The notes beneath the pieces are model-generated. The model saw only the letters and a program-made list of their open reading frames with translations. It was not told the origin of the DNA and searched no databases. A DNA stretch of 64,000 nucleotides from Biscogniauxia marginata (taxonomy: Eukaryota > Ascomycota > Sordariomycetes > Xylariales > Xylariaceae): assembly GCA_022695795.1 (NCBI GenBank), contig MU404124.1, positions 62,001 through 126,000 of the forward strand. The letters run 5' to 3'. Of the stretch, positions 31,408-47,130 are shown piece after piece. Position 1 is the stretch's first letter; every line of letters begins with the position of its first letter. The translations under genes were made by a program, and so were the position numbers.

Positions 31408-33339
31408 CTAGCGCTGGTTTATGGGCTCAATGGTCATGGGCATATCCCACTGGTACACAAACCACGCATTATGGTACTGCCATTGATGACTTGGGTCGAC
31501 CAGCTTGATCTGTCTCAGGGAGAGAGAACCCGTGGTCAGTACACCATAGGTTTCAATAGCGAATTGGTGGATCTTGCTTACATCATAGAGGGAGTACAAG
31601 GTTGCAAATAGCTTGTATAGCTCTAACTGGGCCAGATTCCGACCTAGACACACACGGTTTCCACCACCGAAGGTCTGCAGAGTATTATGTCAGTGTTCGG
31701 TCGGTAAACTAGAGAGGTTGAAGGTTGTTTCCAAGATGTCCTATTCTGAGATGTCCCTAGGGGTTCGTGGACATCTATAAAAAAAGGAGGACAATAAATT
31801 CAGACTTACAAATTCAGCAACATCCTTCATCCGTCGGAGCCGAGCAGCAAAGACCTCTTCGTCCTCATCATCCTTCTTCAACCAGCGCTCCGGGTCGAAC
31901 TCGTCTACATTCGGACCAAACACATCGGCGTCGTGGTTCGTTACCGCGGGATTTATGCCCACTTTGGTGCCCGCAGGTATGAAGCGACCATCCGGGAGCG
32001 CAAGGCCACCCTCCGGAACCACTCGCTCGAGCACCATAGCCAGACCCGGGTTATGTCTCGTGGACTCCCGGACGACGGCGTCCAGATACGGAAGCTTGTT
32101 AATGTCCTTCCACTGAGCCGGCAGGGGCAGGCGCGCGGCGTCCAGCTCGTCGACCAGCCTCCGATACGCCCTGGGGGTCTTGGCCAGATAATAAACCCCG
32201 GCGCGCATCGTGGCGGACGTCGTGTCGCCGCCGGCCAGGATGTTCAGCATGAGCCAGTTCACTATCTGGCTGTCGTCGATCAAGTCCGGGTACGCGTCCC
32301 TCAGCTTGACGTAGCGGTCCAGGTAGTGCTCGACGCCGCCGGCCTTCTCGCCTTTCCGCGCGAGCTCCTGCTGGTACGTGGCGACGACGCCGAACGTGTA
32401 CACGACGCCCGTGAGCGTGGGCTTGGGACCGATCCTCACGATGGGGTTCTTGTCTAGGAGGTAGTCTATCCAGGGGATTTGTGAGATCTGGTGAAGTCGG
32501 CAACCTAGTCAGTTGATAGCCCGAATTTGCAGCGTGGGCATATACATACCGGGGCGAAATAGTATAGCCCCTTGGTTGAGTCGATGATTAGGTTGTCTAC
32601 GTCCTTCTCTTGGTCGATGAAACCATAGTGTCGCCCGAAACTTATGTTGGCCGTAACGTCCCAGGCGACTCCGCAATGTGTCAGCTGACCTCATACTCCA
32701 CGTCAACAGAGCTAGGTGAGCCCTTACAGTAACCCAGCCAGTCATCCATCGGGCAAATATTCGCAGGTCTAGTTCCGTCTGCGAATTTCTCTCCCAGCTT
32801 AGTGGTAAACTTGCTTAGAGTCTCGTCGATAAGCGACTCTACTTCCAGAACTTTGGTCATAGTCCATAGCCCGCGTATAGGTTTCATGAACTTGTTATGC
32901 CAGACATTGTCCTGTGTGTTGAAAAGATTTGATATACGCTGGCCGTTGACGAGGACATCGTTCGGCCTGTACATATCAGACTGTCAAGGAAACCTGAGTC
33001 AACATGTCTTCTAGCGTGAACAAAATAGTTTATTACCTTGATCCAGTCGGTCTTAGTAGCATATATAGTCCTGATCAAAGTTGGATCAGAGATGCTGATT
33101 GAATTCGGCCCCATACGTACGGCTGTCCCGTACGTGCGATGCCAGTTCAGGTTTGTCCTGTCGACATACCCCGCTGCGGCGACGACGGAACGCCATATAT
33201 CAGTATACTTCGCAATGAATGGCCCAGGAAATGCCTTTAAGGGGGAGAAAAGGCTTTCATAAGAGATTTTAAGCAACACGAGCAGCACAACGATGCAGGC
33301 GATATTTGCGCCGCTCAGTTCCGGTACGAGTTTCATCAT
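31408..33339 (-). CDS. Cytochrome P450 monooxygenase, 539 aa
   Basis: Five exons are read: 33339-33037, 32980-32728, 32668-32550, 32487-31810 and 31674-31408. The introns are 56, 59, 62 and 135 nt, and the phase is consistent at 540 codons. The protein has an N-terminal membrane anchor (IACIVVLLVLL), a proline hinge (FPGPF), the I-helix oxygen-binding motif AGGDTTS, the K-helix ExxR (ESTR), FDPERW and the haem loop FGGGNRVCLG with the ligand Cys. It should be an active ER-bound monooxygenase needing NADPH-P450 reductase. The layout resembles the pisatin-demethylase-like fungal group, but subfamily and substrate are not determined. There is no polyketide, peptide or terpene backbone enzyme nearby, so it is not evidently part of a cluster. 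Confidence 0.92.
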
Positions 33340-34374
33340 TTCTTTCCCAGTCACACGATAGAAACGTGCAGGGTAGTACAGTACCAATCAGGACGTTGCG
33401 ATTATTATAATATGAGTAACAGGGCGTTAAAACATGAAGCACAAGTTCGATGATGCGAGAAGAAATAGATTTGAATACCTATACCTACCTAATCAGCCTA
33501 GAAGAGGTTAGGAAATGGTGAGCCCCCGCCTGTTTCCTGTCCAATAGTAGACCAACCGCGGCGTAAGCGATAATACGAGTCTAGATCGAAGTCATCATAC
33601 GGCATGCTGGTATTAGAAAATGAGGTGTGGCACTACCGGGTCAGCATTTCCAAAACTACTACCCCAAATGCGCAATGCAGCAACAGGGGATGGGAATGGG
33701 TAACCGTCTTGAGCGATGATTTCGCCGTACCCACCGAGGCTACATTCCCAGCAGTCCGGGTCTATAATACTTCGCGTCGCAATCCGTCCTTCACTCCAGT
33801 GTCAAACCCCATCCATAGATGTTGATCGCACTGAGCCGCACCGTCCCGAGTGCCCCAGTGGATACGGCCGTCTAACCTCCACCATCGGCGGAACATCCCC
33901 GTTATACTTCGCTGGTGCCAAGAGACTTTAAGCTTAATTTCATCAATCTACGAACTGATGTATGGTTGGGGTAGTAGTGGTCTTGTTTAGGGACTAGTTA
34001 CCAGGGTTGTCCACCATTTACTAGACCATCATCGGACTTCTCTGATCAACAATGGGGAAGTATCAGGCCCTCGAGGGATCGTAAATGCTCCTTGCTCACT
34101 AGTTTACTGCTCATAATCGGACGGACATGATTGGCTATACTAATATGCCTAAATTTAGCCGAAATATATAAATAATAAAAAGTAACGTGCGATTTAGATG
34201 CGTAGTGGTGATAGAGTTTCTAAGTGGCCGATAGCCCCCGTTGGTGGGGAGTCATGTCCTTATTATGTTGATTAGGTACAGAAACATACACTGAACTGAG
34301 TACATCCCAGCGAAAACTCACGGCATCAATGACTTTATATTATGCCCTAAGCCTACATAGATTTATTACTCTGG
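33340..34374. other. Intergenic stretch upstream of the P450 gene
   Basis: P450 promoter region, then AT-rich DNA up to repeat copy C. Open stretches near 33604-33931 have no family match. No gene is seen. Confidence 0.45.
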
Positions 34375-34465
34375 TGTTGAGATGGGACGAAGATATGAGG
34401 ATAGGAACAAGTGTATTGGTTCAAAGTGAGTCTAGCGAAGCCCACCTCTATATATAGATACAGGT
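34375..34465 (+). repeat. Dispersed short repeat, copy C
   Basis: Contains GAGATGGGACGAAGATATG, AGGATAGGAACAAGTGTATT and GGTTCAAAGTGAGTCTAGC, then GAAGCCCACCT and TATATATAGATACAGG. It shares GCGAAGCCCACC and the GGGACG variant with copy D, to which it is inverted 8.5 kb away. The rest matches copies A and B. Confidence 0.85.
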
Positions 34466-34837
34466 GACCAGGGGTCGTATAGCCCCTGGTTTAACATCTG
34501 GAAGGAGGTATTGAAGAACAATTTGGATCAACTTTATGTTTTGACAGAAGTGAAAGTGAGTGACATTGAATATTAGCTACACTACGTCGTATTATAAACT
34601 CTATTGATGTAGCTGTCATACCGAATTCCTCGACGGGTTTATGCATCACCATATCCAAGTATACCAAGGATCAGAACCTGGGCCTCGGCCTTTATTTTTT
34701 TCTACCCAAGAATGCCCGAATACACGTTCCGCGTTCTATCTTGCAGCAGTATTAAACCAAAGATATTGAATCCACCGTCTAGCCAGTTTAATCATACGCC
34801 GTTCCATATCCTGAAAGTATCCGATTGATTATTTGCT
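34466..34837. other. Stretch between repeat copy C and the GH17 gene
   Basis: No gene is seen. It contains AT-rich DNA and the 3' flank of the GH17 gene. Confidence 0.4.
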
Positions 34838-36033
34838 TTAAGGGCAAGCCAGGTTGAACTTGGGCACCGGGCTGTCGCGAGGGGTGAGAGCGAAGCTGAG
34901 ATCGGTCTGCGCCGTGTTGGCATCCACAAGCGTGTACCAGAAGGTATTGCGCTTGCCGAATAGCGAGCAGCCAACCCTGTCCCAGTAGGTCTTGGCGTTC
35001 TGGACTGAAGCGACGGCGTCACGTTGCTGGGGTCCCACTGTGTTGAGAGAACCAAGTTAGTAAACAGTGCTTGCTCAAGGATCAAGAGTTTACTGAAGGT
35101 ATAAGAAACTTACCGCTAGGCCAGCCTGTCTCGGTGACCCAGACGGGCTTGCCTTGGGCAACGCCCTCAGTCTTCGCAACAGCAGAGTAGAAGTTGTCGT
35201 AGGCCCTGTCGATGGCGTTGGGTTGGGTTGTTTCGAAATATGGGAATGAGTTGTGGCCCAAGAAATCGATAGCAGAGATCACACCCTGGTTTTCGGGTCG
35301 TACCCACGCCGTCCTGTTTCGGGTGAATGATGTTAGCCAACATGTGCTGAGAACTTGGGATCGTGAGACTTCATCAAGGCTCGAACCAGTCATTCAGGCT
35401 CATATATCCACATCTGCTCTTTCAAACGTTTCCTTGCCGTAAAAGTCCTTGCTTGTCTAGTTGTGCTAGAGAGGGAAGACGAAGAATCTGAACTCACCAA
35501 GTATCTACGTGGGTGATGGGCTTGCCCTCAAGGGCCGTGCCACGGAACCAATCTCGCGCCCAGCCTATGTATCCCTCAATCTCTGCACCCGTGGCACCCA
35601 CTCCAGCATTAGCCGCAACACCGTCCGGGCTACTCCTGTACAGATCCTCGGATCCGATGCTGATAGCAAGAATACGGTCGGTGAAAGCAGGACCCAGGTT
35701 CTTCGCAGCAGTGATGAGGGCGTTGAGCTCGTTCTGGTAGGCGTCGCGGCCGGCACTGGCCCACAGGCCAACGAAGATGGACGTATCGGTGTCGATCGCG
35801 GCCTGGTAGGCGGAGATAGGGTCGGCGGTAGTGCCGCACTGGATGGAAGTGTAGAGTCGTGCGGCCGCGAAGCCCGACGCCCCGGCTAGGTTTTTAGCCC
35901 GTGTGAAGAACCCCTTGAAGTCCTCGTACCCTCTGCAGGAGTAGTCGTTGTTTGTAGCGCCGTAGTTAAAGCCCATGATCTGGGCAGCGGCGGGAGCGGC
36001 CCAGCCAAGGGCAGCGAACTGTCGGAGCTGCAT
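34838..36033 (-). CDS. Secreted GH17 glucan endo-1,3-beta-glucosidase, 311 aa
   Basis: Three exons are read: 36033-35498, 35313-35114 and 35037-34838. The introns are 184 and 76 nt and the phase is consistent. Residues 1-18 form a signal peptide. The product begins IMGFNYGATNND, typical of GH17. It has the acid/base Glu in ILAISIGSED and the nucleophile Glu in PVWVTETGWPSG. The C-terminus FWYTLVDANT also fits the family. It should hydrolyse or remodel beta-1,3-glucan in the fungal wall, or in plant walls outside the cell. There is no Ser/Thr tail or GPI signal, so it is probably soluble or wall-bound. It is the first of three same-strand genes with extracellular roles (34838-40928). Confidence 0.92.
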
Positions 36034-37289
36034 TTTAGCAATTATTAATTATGATGAGCGATAGTAGCGAAAGACAGGTAGACTGTTCTTTCCAAGTGAA
36101 TATTATATTAACGAGAGGATAGGGCAACTGGACCAGAACCAAAACGACCGTCGGAAGATGATTAGAGATCTATTATAACAAAGGGACGATGAATAGGCTA
36201 CCCTTTATCGGTTATATATGAATCGGAAATCTCCTGATCGATCTTGTACATGGTAGTATGCAATGCTTACTGCCCTCGAACACTGCCAAAGTTGCCGCCG
36301 ACGTATGCATCTGTGCGAAAACACACTGTCAGGAGGCCACCTGAGACTCGTATTTTCGACAGCCAAGCATGCCCAGGCCCAAGCTAGGGTTGGCTTGGAT
36401 ATGCCGGTAGGCTGATATTGATCGAGAGAGTTTGGGTAGGGGACGATCAGGGGGTCTTATTGGATAGATTCTAGAATAATTCCCGATATAGCAGTTAACT
36501 CTCATTAAACGTCCAGCACAGCCCCCAAAAAACAAAAATAAGGAAATGCGTAGGGAAGATCCCGACCCGTCCGTTTGTTAGGCTCTCCCGTCTCCTGTCA
36601 TCTTCCCCCACTCATCTCCAGGATTGGGACTTCATTGTTACCGCTTACTAGGTATCCTAGGATTCAGGGGCTGAGAATGCTGAAGGTCCAGGAGCTTATT
36701 TTTACGTCTTAGAAATCTCAGCCCCCGGTTTCCTGATAGAAATAATTTTAAGACATCCACAGATGCGTGTAATGTAGTTAGTAGGTAGATGGCTATGGCC
36801 GACAACGTATCCCGCACCCTACACGTGATTCTCAATGTTCCATGGCCACGACCGATGGGTTCGCTGCGTCAAGCTTCGTATTGGTAAGTTGTTGGCAAGA
36901 TACATACACTACGTACGAGTGAATGTTTAATTACTACCCAAGACCAGAGCATCGTCTTGTTTTGGGCGATCTCTCACAAAGACAACTAATGCCACACCGC
37001 CAAAAACCCATTGCCACGTTAAAAAACGTCTAGTATTCAAGACCCTGTTTCAGTTGCCAGGTGCGGTCAAGCCGTTGACTAGAAGTTGTACACAACCTCG
37101 TGAGCACTATGTATAACGTTATGGATCTTCCAATAGGATGTATCCAAATTGATGAATGACTCGAATCGTCAAGCATCACACCGTATCAACTCCAGATATT
37201 AGAAATCGCTTATCGTACAATATTATTAGCCTCTTCGTCAATTTCCCCCCTTGCTTCAATGACTCGAAATTAACCCCCTTTTATCGCAG
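36034..37289. other. Intergenic stretch
   Basis: Promoter region of the GH17 gene and 3' flank of the membrane-protein gene. No gene is supported. Confidence 0.45.
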
Positions 37290-39100
37290 CTACCGCCCTA
37301 CTATACTTCCCTGTCGGCTCTCGAGCGGGCTGACCGTCGCCGGGCTCACCCTACCATCTAGATTTGATCGGTCATTCGGACTAATAGGCGACACCAAGTC
37401 GTCGGCCTCGCGATCGCCTTCTCCCGGCGCGCTAGGCACCGACACAAAACTGAGTCGCTTAGTATCATCGTCATCCCCGTCGTTGTCGTCGTCGTCGTCG
37501 TCGAGCGGCGACACGGGACTGACGGGGTCCGGATCCCGATCTGTCCTGTTATCCCTGGCAAAGTCGGTAGAGCTGATATTGTTCAACCCCTGTAAAGACA
37601 GGACTGGCGGCGTTATGCCACTGCCGTGGCTTTTTCTAGTGTTGCTCGCGGCAGCAGCAGTGCCGGTAAAGCGGCTTTCGGCGTTGTCTTCGAGCCAGGT
37701 CCTCCGCCGATCCATCTCGTCGCCAAATGCGGCCTCAATGGGCGAGACTGGCACATAGCTAACGCGTGGGCTTTGCAGCGAAGCACCCACGCTCGTTGGC
37801 GTGCGTGGATTGACAGAGGAAGAATGTCGTGGCGATTTCGGCGGCGGCGGCGGTGGAGGAGGCGCAAGTCGGGTGCCCGGTGGAGGCGGAGGTGTCGGGA
37901 CCTTAAGGATTGGTACGTGCGGTTGCTGCGGTTCCTGTCGCGCTTGTTGAGGCGGCGGTGCAAGCGCTGCCGGTCGGTCGGCGCCTAGAGTGTCCAGACT
38001 TAGTCGCTTCTCCAGGTCCACGGGGTGCGAGGCTAGGGGATTCCCATTCAAGCCGAGCGGCCAGTCGGGCTTGAAGCTCTGTCGCCCAGTGGGGGCAGAT
38101 TTCCGCTTCTCGCGCGATGGGGATATCGCGGGGCTACGCTGCTCGTGAATCGTGGATAAAGGCCTCAGGCTGCCCACTCCTAAAGCGGTTGTTTCTGCGG
38201 CTGCGGCTCCTGGCGGCTCATCCTTAAGGTTGGTTGGTTCTGTCGATATCATAGCCGCCCCTATCTGTCGCCGCTGTTGACGCTGCCGGCGCCGCCGCAT
38301 GAATAGATATACGGCGACGATGAAGAGACAGATGAATGCTATCGCTCCAATTACAGCACCCGCGATGGCACCCGCGGGGGCAGAGTTTGAGGAATGCCCA
38401 TCATCATTAGAGGGCTCAACGCTGAGTGTGCTTGAAGAATCTAACGACGATACAGCCGACGCATCTGTACTCGTCGACAGCTCAGGTGGGTAGGGATACA
38501 TTTCACCGAAGCCCCGAGATTCCTGGCATTGTACGTGCGTAAACGTTGCGCCCGGTTCGTCGTCTGTTATGAATCCATACGAGAAGCACGATCCCGCTGT
38601 TGAAGGGCTATATAGACTCGTTAGTTGATCTATACTTGACGCTTCACTCCATCTGTATATAGGCGGCTACTACACTTGACTAGATCACTAACCAACATAA
38701 GGAGTGAGGGCCGCACTGAGCCGAGTTAGGTACCTGGCCATAGTCGATACAGCTCGTGTAGATCGTCGAAGTGCAATCCGACGCCCCCGGAACACAGCAG
38801 CCACGGTAAGTCCCTATGTTGGTGCATTCGTATCCAAAATCGCAGGTAACTAGGTGCTGGTTAGAAATAAAAACAGCCTCGACCCGTAAGAGAAATCGAC
38901 TTACTTGTGCTACCAAACGTATAGCCACACGTGTCGATTCCTAGGACGAATTGCGTCGTGCCTAGTTCCGTCGCCGATGTTATAGCCGGCTCCTTCCCGC
39001 TACCTGCCCCGTAGGACTGGACAGTCTTAGTCGGACTGCTGAGGAAAGGCATATCGAGTTGCCGGGGTCGATTCCTACTTTTTTTGGCCTCATTACGCAT
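37290..39100 (-). CDS. Single-pass membrane protein with Cys-rich ectodomain, 556 aa
   Basis: Three exons are read: 39100-38905, 38849-38693 and 38607-37290. The introns are 55 and 85 nt and the phase is consistent. The N-terminal half has a compact Cys-rich domain (IDTCGYTFGS, DFGYECTNIGTYRGCC, SDCTSTIYTSCIDYG, CGPHSLCCPSTAGSCFSYGF). A Ser-rich stalk and one transmembrane helix (AGAVIGAIAFICLFIVAVYL) followed by a stop-transfer RRRRQRQQRR come next. The cytoplasmic tail of about 370 residues is rich in Pro, Ser and Asp, with poly-Pro runs. This layout is common in fungal surface proteins and resembles sensors of the wall-stress type, without a recognisable WSC domain. No clear signal peptide follows the ATG at 39100, so a missing 5' exon is possible. 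Confidence 0.72.
37485..37503. repeat. (TCG)n microsatellite in a coding region
   Basis: An uninterrupted run of TCG units encodes a poly-Asp stretch in the cytoplasmic tail of the membrane protein. Being a trinucleotide, it preserves the frame. Confidence 0.8.
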
Positions 39101-39518
39101 GTTCTACTCTAGAGTAGGGTGGTTTGCATGAGCTCTTGCAAGAAACCGCCGAGCAAAAGGAGGGTTTGTAGGGATTATGGAATGGGCGTACGAAAGCGAG
39201 ATTGACACCTCGCAATCCCCTTCCACCTTTCGACCTGCCTTCTCATTGTCCTTGAATGCGGCAAATATCTATATAATGCCGCATGAGCATCCTAAGATCT
39301 TGCGTCCCTATGTGCGTCTGCTCTTTGTTCTCTGAGTAAGGGAACCCGAGACCCCTATCCAAAGAAGATATTTTAGATAAAGAAGTTTTGCCCGAGGTCA
39401 TGCAATAGATACGACGATCATTTTCAAGAGTTAGCCGTTTTCATCATTTATTGACTATAGAGGCCCCCTTTCAATTTGCCTCCTATGTAATTGAGCTGCC
39501 CCTTAACCGAGGCAAAAC
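39101..39518. other. Intergenic stretch
   Basis: Upstream of the membrane-protein gene and downstream of the GH53 gene. No gene is seen. A missing 5' exon with a signal peptide for the neighbour would have to lie here, but I could not find one with good splice sites. Confidence 0.4.
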
Positions 39519-42817
<3,299 letters not shown>

Positions 42818-42905
42818 ATGGCCTCCTATATATATATAGGTGGGCTTCGCTTAGACTAATACACTTCATCATATCCTCATATCTTCGTCCCATCTCAATA
42901 TCCTG
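42818..42905 (-). repeat. Dispersed short repeat, copy D (inverted relative to C)
   Basis: The reverse complement reads GAGATGGGACGAAGATATG, AGGATATGATGAAGTGTATT, then AGTCTAAGCGAAGCCCACCT and TATATATATAGGAGGCC. It is closest to copy C. It differs by a few point changes and a short deletion after AGTCTA. Confidence 0.85.
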
Positions 42906-44416
42906 TGGTTTGCTGCTCCGTATTAATGGAATGGCTATATCACGGGGCCAGAATCCAATAAGGGTGATAGCGTCGTTATTAAGAAAAGAGCTAGAACTTA
43001 AGGTACATGGCCAAGAGGCCCTTTCGCCTATAATCAGCTCCTTTATTTCCTAGATTCCTTTATATAACCTGCTTCACACCGCCATAGGCCCCCATTGATA
43101 CAGGTGACGAAATATACATGGAATTAAGATACCGAACAAGCTAGGTGCCTTCATCATCTTCCAGCTATGATTTTTCATAGAAAGACTAAACGACTTAGAT
43201 ATCGAAATTAGGTGTGGAGTTTGATCATTTGGCGAGACATGCTATATCTGCGAGACGTTCGTTTTTCTTAATCCCGAACCAAGGTCTCCCATAGGGAATT
43301 TAAATGCTGTGGACTGTACTATAATGGTGTATCGAGCGAGATCACACGATTGCACACCTTACATAATGATCGATATGGTAATTATTACGCGAAGAACAAA
43401 ATTCTCAGGGGGCTTCAAGGCTAGTTCACTTGCGTACGAAATAATCCCTATATTTTAGGCCAATCCTATTCCTAGGTCCCCTTCTCACTGTTGCAAATAT
43501 TAGACGATATAAGTCATGGAAATAGGCTACTTAGAAAATAGCCAGTTGATAATTTTCAATGTGGCAGTGAAGGTGGATGTGTCCAAGTGAAGACATTAGA
43601 GATAATAGATAGCTACTAGTAGTGGTGACTTGTAAATACTTCCTTTTTTTTGTATTTCTATTCAAGGATGCAATCAATGAAGTTTCAAGTCCAGTCACTT
43701 TCTTTTAGTAGACTTACTGACAAATTGCTGTGACTCTTGCTGGAGGGGACCTCCAGTGGTGAAGAAAATTGGCGGTACAAGGCTAGTTGAGAGATAAAGG
43801 GGTTATTTGTATGTGAAGATCTCGTGTGTCTATGTATCTCTGGCTAAAGCTCTCTGCGAAGCAAACATACCTTATCACCTATCCTCGAAGTACCTATGTA
43901 TTACGGCATTTATCATAAGGTATGAAGTCGAGGTGGCACAGGCTATTCTAATAATAAATAACACATCAGGATATATACATACCAAGTGTATTATCAGATT
44001 CGTCTTCTAGCAGGTCGAGGAGGTAGCTCACCACCCTCAGGGCACATAGAAAAAATAGCAAAACATACTCCTTGTCCAGATAGAAATCAAGTCAACAAAC
44101 ATGTTGATTGGGACAGAATATACATGTTTGTGATAACCATTTGGTGGCTTAAAAAAAGATGCCCACCATCGGTACCTCAATCCAAATCTTCGCCAACATT
44201 GATTTTTCTCCTACCTCAAAGCATAAAAGCACCCTCCCTCTCGAACCTCGACTACTAGAACGACCTTCTCACAAGGCATATTGCATCCAAACCACCACCA
44301 CCCCAACATCCATCACCAACGTATCAACAAACAAAAACAAACACTCATTTGCCATCCCTCCCATCTCCAGATAAGTCATACATACTCTGGTTTCCCTATC
44401 CACCCTACCTCCGACA
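42906..44416. other. AT-rich stretch up to the small membrane-protein gene
   Basis: Contains the ELEL-type repeat remnant at 42985-43060 and otherwise AT-rich DNA. The last 200 bases (CCACCA- and CT-rich) look like a promoter and leader for the gene at 44417. Confidence 0.4.
42985..43060 (+). repeat. ELEL-type repeat remnant
   Basis: GAGCTAGAACTTAAGGTA encodes KELELKV in one frame, parallel to EELELRV in the copy at 14792-15070. The match fades after about 70 bases. It lies 80 bases outside repeat copy D. Confidence 0.35.
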
Positions 44417-44653
44417 ATGGATCCCATGAGAATCATCCGAGCCATCGGCACGGTGGTCCAGACGATGGGGGAAGCGCTCATTCTGTCGGCCTGGGGCTTC
44501 CTAGCCCTCGGCCTCGCGATGACCGGAGTTGGTCTGATTCAACAGATCTTGATCACCTTTCTGGGACTCGTTCCCTTCCTCCTCCTGTTCGGTCTCGGGC
44601 TATTCATAATTGCACGAATAGAGCCCACCCAACCTGACGAAGATGAGGACTAA
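44417..44653 (+). CDS. Small membrane protein, 78 aa
   Basis: The ATG follows a pyrimidine-rich leader (CTACCTCCGACA). The product has two strongly hydrophobic helices (about 22-40 and 45-65), with GLIQQILITFLGLVPFLLLF, and ends in acidic PDEDED. The topology suggests a two-pass or hairpin membrane protein. No family is recognised. The codon choice is GC-rich in third positions relative to the AT-rich flanks, which favours real coding. Confidence 0.5.
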   Translation: MDPMRIIRAIGTVVQTMGEALILSAWGFLALGLAMTGVGLIQQILITFLGLVPFLLLFGLGLFIIARIEPTQPDEDED

Positions 44654-46395
44654 GGTATATGTGAGCAACATGTCGGCGAGACTATCCTTTCTGTCTACCC
44701 CATCCCTAGTCAACCATTTTGCGGTCTCACGTTCGAACCGCCAAAGCAAACATTCCGAGCACACATTGAGCAGTTCTTCGCACGCCACAAATCGACTAGC
44801 AGCACACAGGGAGTCGGCATTTCGTTCACCAGTCCTGTCTATTCCATCGCCGACATAAAGGGGTTCTCAAAGGAAAAATCATTGTACCGCTTCTTGGACC
44901 ACCATCAAAGAACTCCGGCAATGTCGTCTTCTTCCTACCCACCACCAAATTTTGTACAATGATCCAATATTGCACAAACACGGGTTTAAACAAGTACGTG
45001 CCTACCCCCTCGCTATCCCTTCCTTTTCATGTTATTTTGCTAACGCCGTGTCGTCTCTACAGTCATTGCTAAATTTATCTCTTTCGGACTGAAACGCGTG
45101 TTTCTCCCTCGAAAGTGTTTCCACGGTAAGCTATAATATTCCTTATTTAAACGTAAAATCTGCATCGAAGCTAATACATCACAAAAATCACAGCATAATC
45201 GACTGCCCCGTCACCTCTCATGGTCGGCGAAAGTGACCTTCCAGGACACAACATCGCCGGACTCTAATCAGCACCGCCCGTCTTCGACAATATCATCCTT
45301 CACCTTCTTTTCCCCTAAACATCATACGTACGGCATTGATATGGGATAAAAGGGGAAAATCTGGACATAGTGGTCTTGCCTGATAATCCATCTGATGGTT
45401 GTTGGCACGTCAAAGTGGGGGAAGACCTCGTTATTTTGCACACATGGGAAATCGCTAAGTTTCTTTCATCACGTGAACTTTAAAAAAAAAAGGATTAGGT
45501 AGAGATCACAATGGAAAAGGGGCCTTTTTTCAAGGACTTCGTTTATTCTATTGCTGTGTCGCGTAGTGCTATTCGCGCTATACATGATGGGCCAATAACA
45601 GCCTATCGCCCCTGTCGCTTTTCAGGCCCCATGCCCTCCAACCCCCTATCCCCCTATCCCCCCTATTTTCGCCGGCTACCTTCCTGCTATGTATCTGATA
45701 ATCCTCCTTACACTTGTCTTAGGTATATAGCAGTCTCCCATACCTCCTAACCTTAAAAATCTTAGGCGTCGTAGCTGTAATAAAATGGCCAGTGATAGTA
45801 AAACGGCCAAAAGGCAAAGTATAGGTAGGTAGTATTTCGAGGATGCGAAGCGCTTTCAATAGCAAATCATTATTCTTATTTTCCCCTTTATATATATACA
45901 TATCACAACAATTTACGATCAAGAAACAAGTCAGAATTTAATTATTAATTGAAGAACTTTTTATTAATGCGCAGTCCCTATACTACAAACTCCAGAGAGA
46001 CAACTATCCCTTTGTTCCTCCATCCATCCACTAGAGAGTATGGCGAGAGAGAGAGAAAAGAAAAACAATCTCCATGATCAAGCCAAATGATGTATTGTCC
46101 GTCGAGACGCCCCAATTCCATGCGAAACCTTAAGGCCGTAGCGATAGCACAAGAGTGTAAAAAAAAAAACCAAGAAAGGCAGGAAAGCAAAAGTGTAAAT
46201 ACCGGAGAGCCGCCACCGTCGTCAGAAAACTCCATTTGCGTTCATACCGTTCGTATACTTGTCATACCGCCCGGAGGAGGGTAGGTGGGGGGAAACAACG
46301 AGAGGAAAAAGAGATTGTTGTTGCTGCTGCTTTTGGTTTTGCCTGGTGTGTGGATGGATGGGGACAGCCTAATTAGAAAGAAAGAGTAGATGTCT
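44654..46395. other. Intergenic stretch
   Basis: No gene is supported. Pyrimidine-rich tracts occur throughout. The end is the 3' flank of the Hsp30 gene. Confidence 0.45.
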
Positions 46396-47130
46396 TTAGT
46401 TGATCGCGATGCGTCGGCTCTCGTGCTTCTTGGCCTTGGGCACGACGACGGTCAGGATACCGTTCTCGAGCGAGGCGCTGACGTTCTCGCTCGCGACGCG
46501 GGTCGGGAAGGCGAAGCTGCGGCTGAACTCGCCGACGCTGCGCTCCGAGACCCAGTACTTGGCGGCGGGGGCGGCGGGCTTGTTGCCCTGCTGCTTCTTG
46601 TCGACCGTGGTGGTGGTGGAAGGAGTGGCCTGGGCGCCGGTGCCGCCGGTGGTAGTAGTGGTGGTCTTGCCGTCCTCGTTGGCGTCCTCGACGGTGGCCT
46701 GGAAGGACTTGTTGGAGGCGGTGTCGTGCTCCTCCCTGTCGACGACGACGGCGTCGTCGCCGTTACCGCCCTCGGTGATGGCGCCGCTCATCTCGTCGGG
46801 CTTCTTCTCGAGGAGGCCCGCGGGAGGGGTGCCGGCGGTGTAGCTGCGCTCCACGCGGCCGCGGACGACGATGGTCTGCGGGTCGGTGAACTCGATCTGC
46901 ACATCCTTCTTCTCGATGCCCGGGAGTTCGCCGTGGAGCTCATAGTTGTTCTCGGTCTCCTTCACGTCGAACTTGGGAGTGAAGGTTGGGACATGGCGGG
47001 GGACGTGGCGCTGGAGGCCCTGCTGGTAGCTGCCATCGCTGTTCTGGTGAGCGTAGCAGTCGTCAATCAGGCGGAAGAGACCCGTGAAGTTGGGCTCAGA
47101 GGGGTACAAGCCTCGACCGAAGAACGACAT
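46396..47130 (-). CDS. hsp30: Small heat-shock protein of the Hsp30/Hsp20 family, 244 aa
   Basis: The gene is intronless, as heat-shock genes often are. The alpha-crystallin domain is split. The first half is at about residues 50-97 (FTPKFDVKETENNYELHGEL; VQIEFTDPQTIVVRGRVER). The second half is at 191-232, with the conserved LENGILTVVVPK end. A 90-residue Thr/Asp/Glu/Lys-rich loop separates them, which is the usual layout in filamentous-fungal Hsp30 proteins. The N-terminus (MSFFGRGLYP) and C-terminus (RRIAIN) also fit. It is an ATP-independent chaperone that holds unfolding proteins during heat or ethanol stress. Candidate heat-shock elements lie upstream. The 3' half of the minus strand reads strongly Thr-rich because of ACC repeats. 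Confidence 0.93.
   Translation of the reverse strand: MSFFGRGLYPSEPNFTGLFRLIDDCYAHQNSDGSYQQGLQRHVPRHVPTFTPKFDVKETENNYELHGELPGIEKKDVQIEFTDPQTIVVRGRVERSYTAGTPPAGLLEKKPDEMSGAITEGGNGDDAVVVDREEHDTASNKSFQATVEDANEDGKTTTTTTGGTGAQATPSTTTTVDKKQQGNKPAAPAAKYWVSERSVGEFSRSFAFPTRVASENVSASLENGILTVVVPKAKKHESRRIAIN

Noticed and set aside
17683..33339. Secondary-metabolite cluster (dehydrogenase plus P450)
   Set aside because: The two genes are 12 kb apart with kinesin, amidoligase and wall-protein genes between them. No backbone synthase, transporter or cluster regulator is visible.
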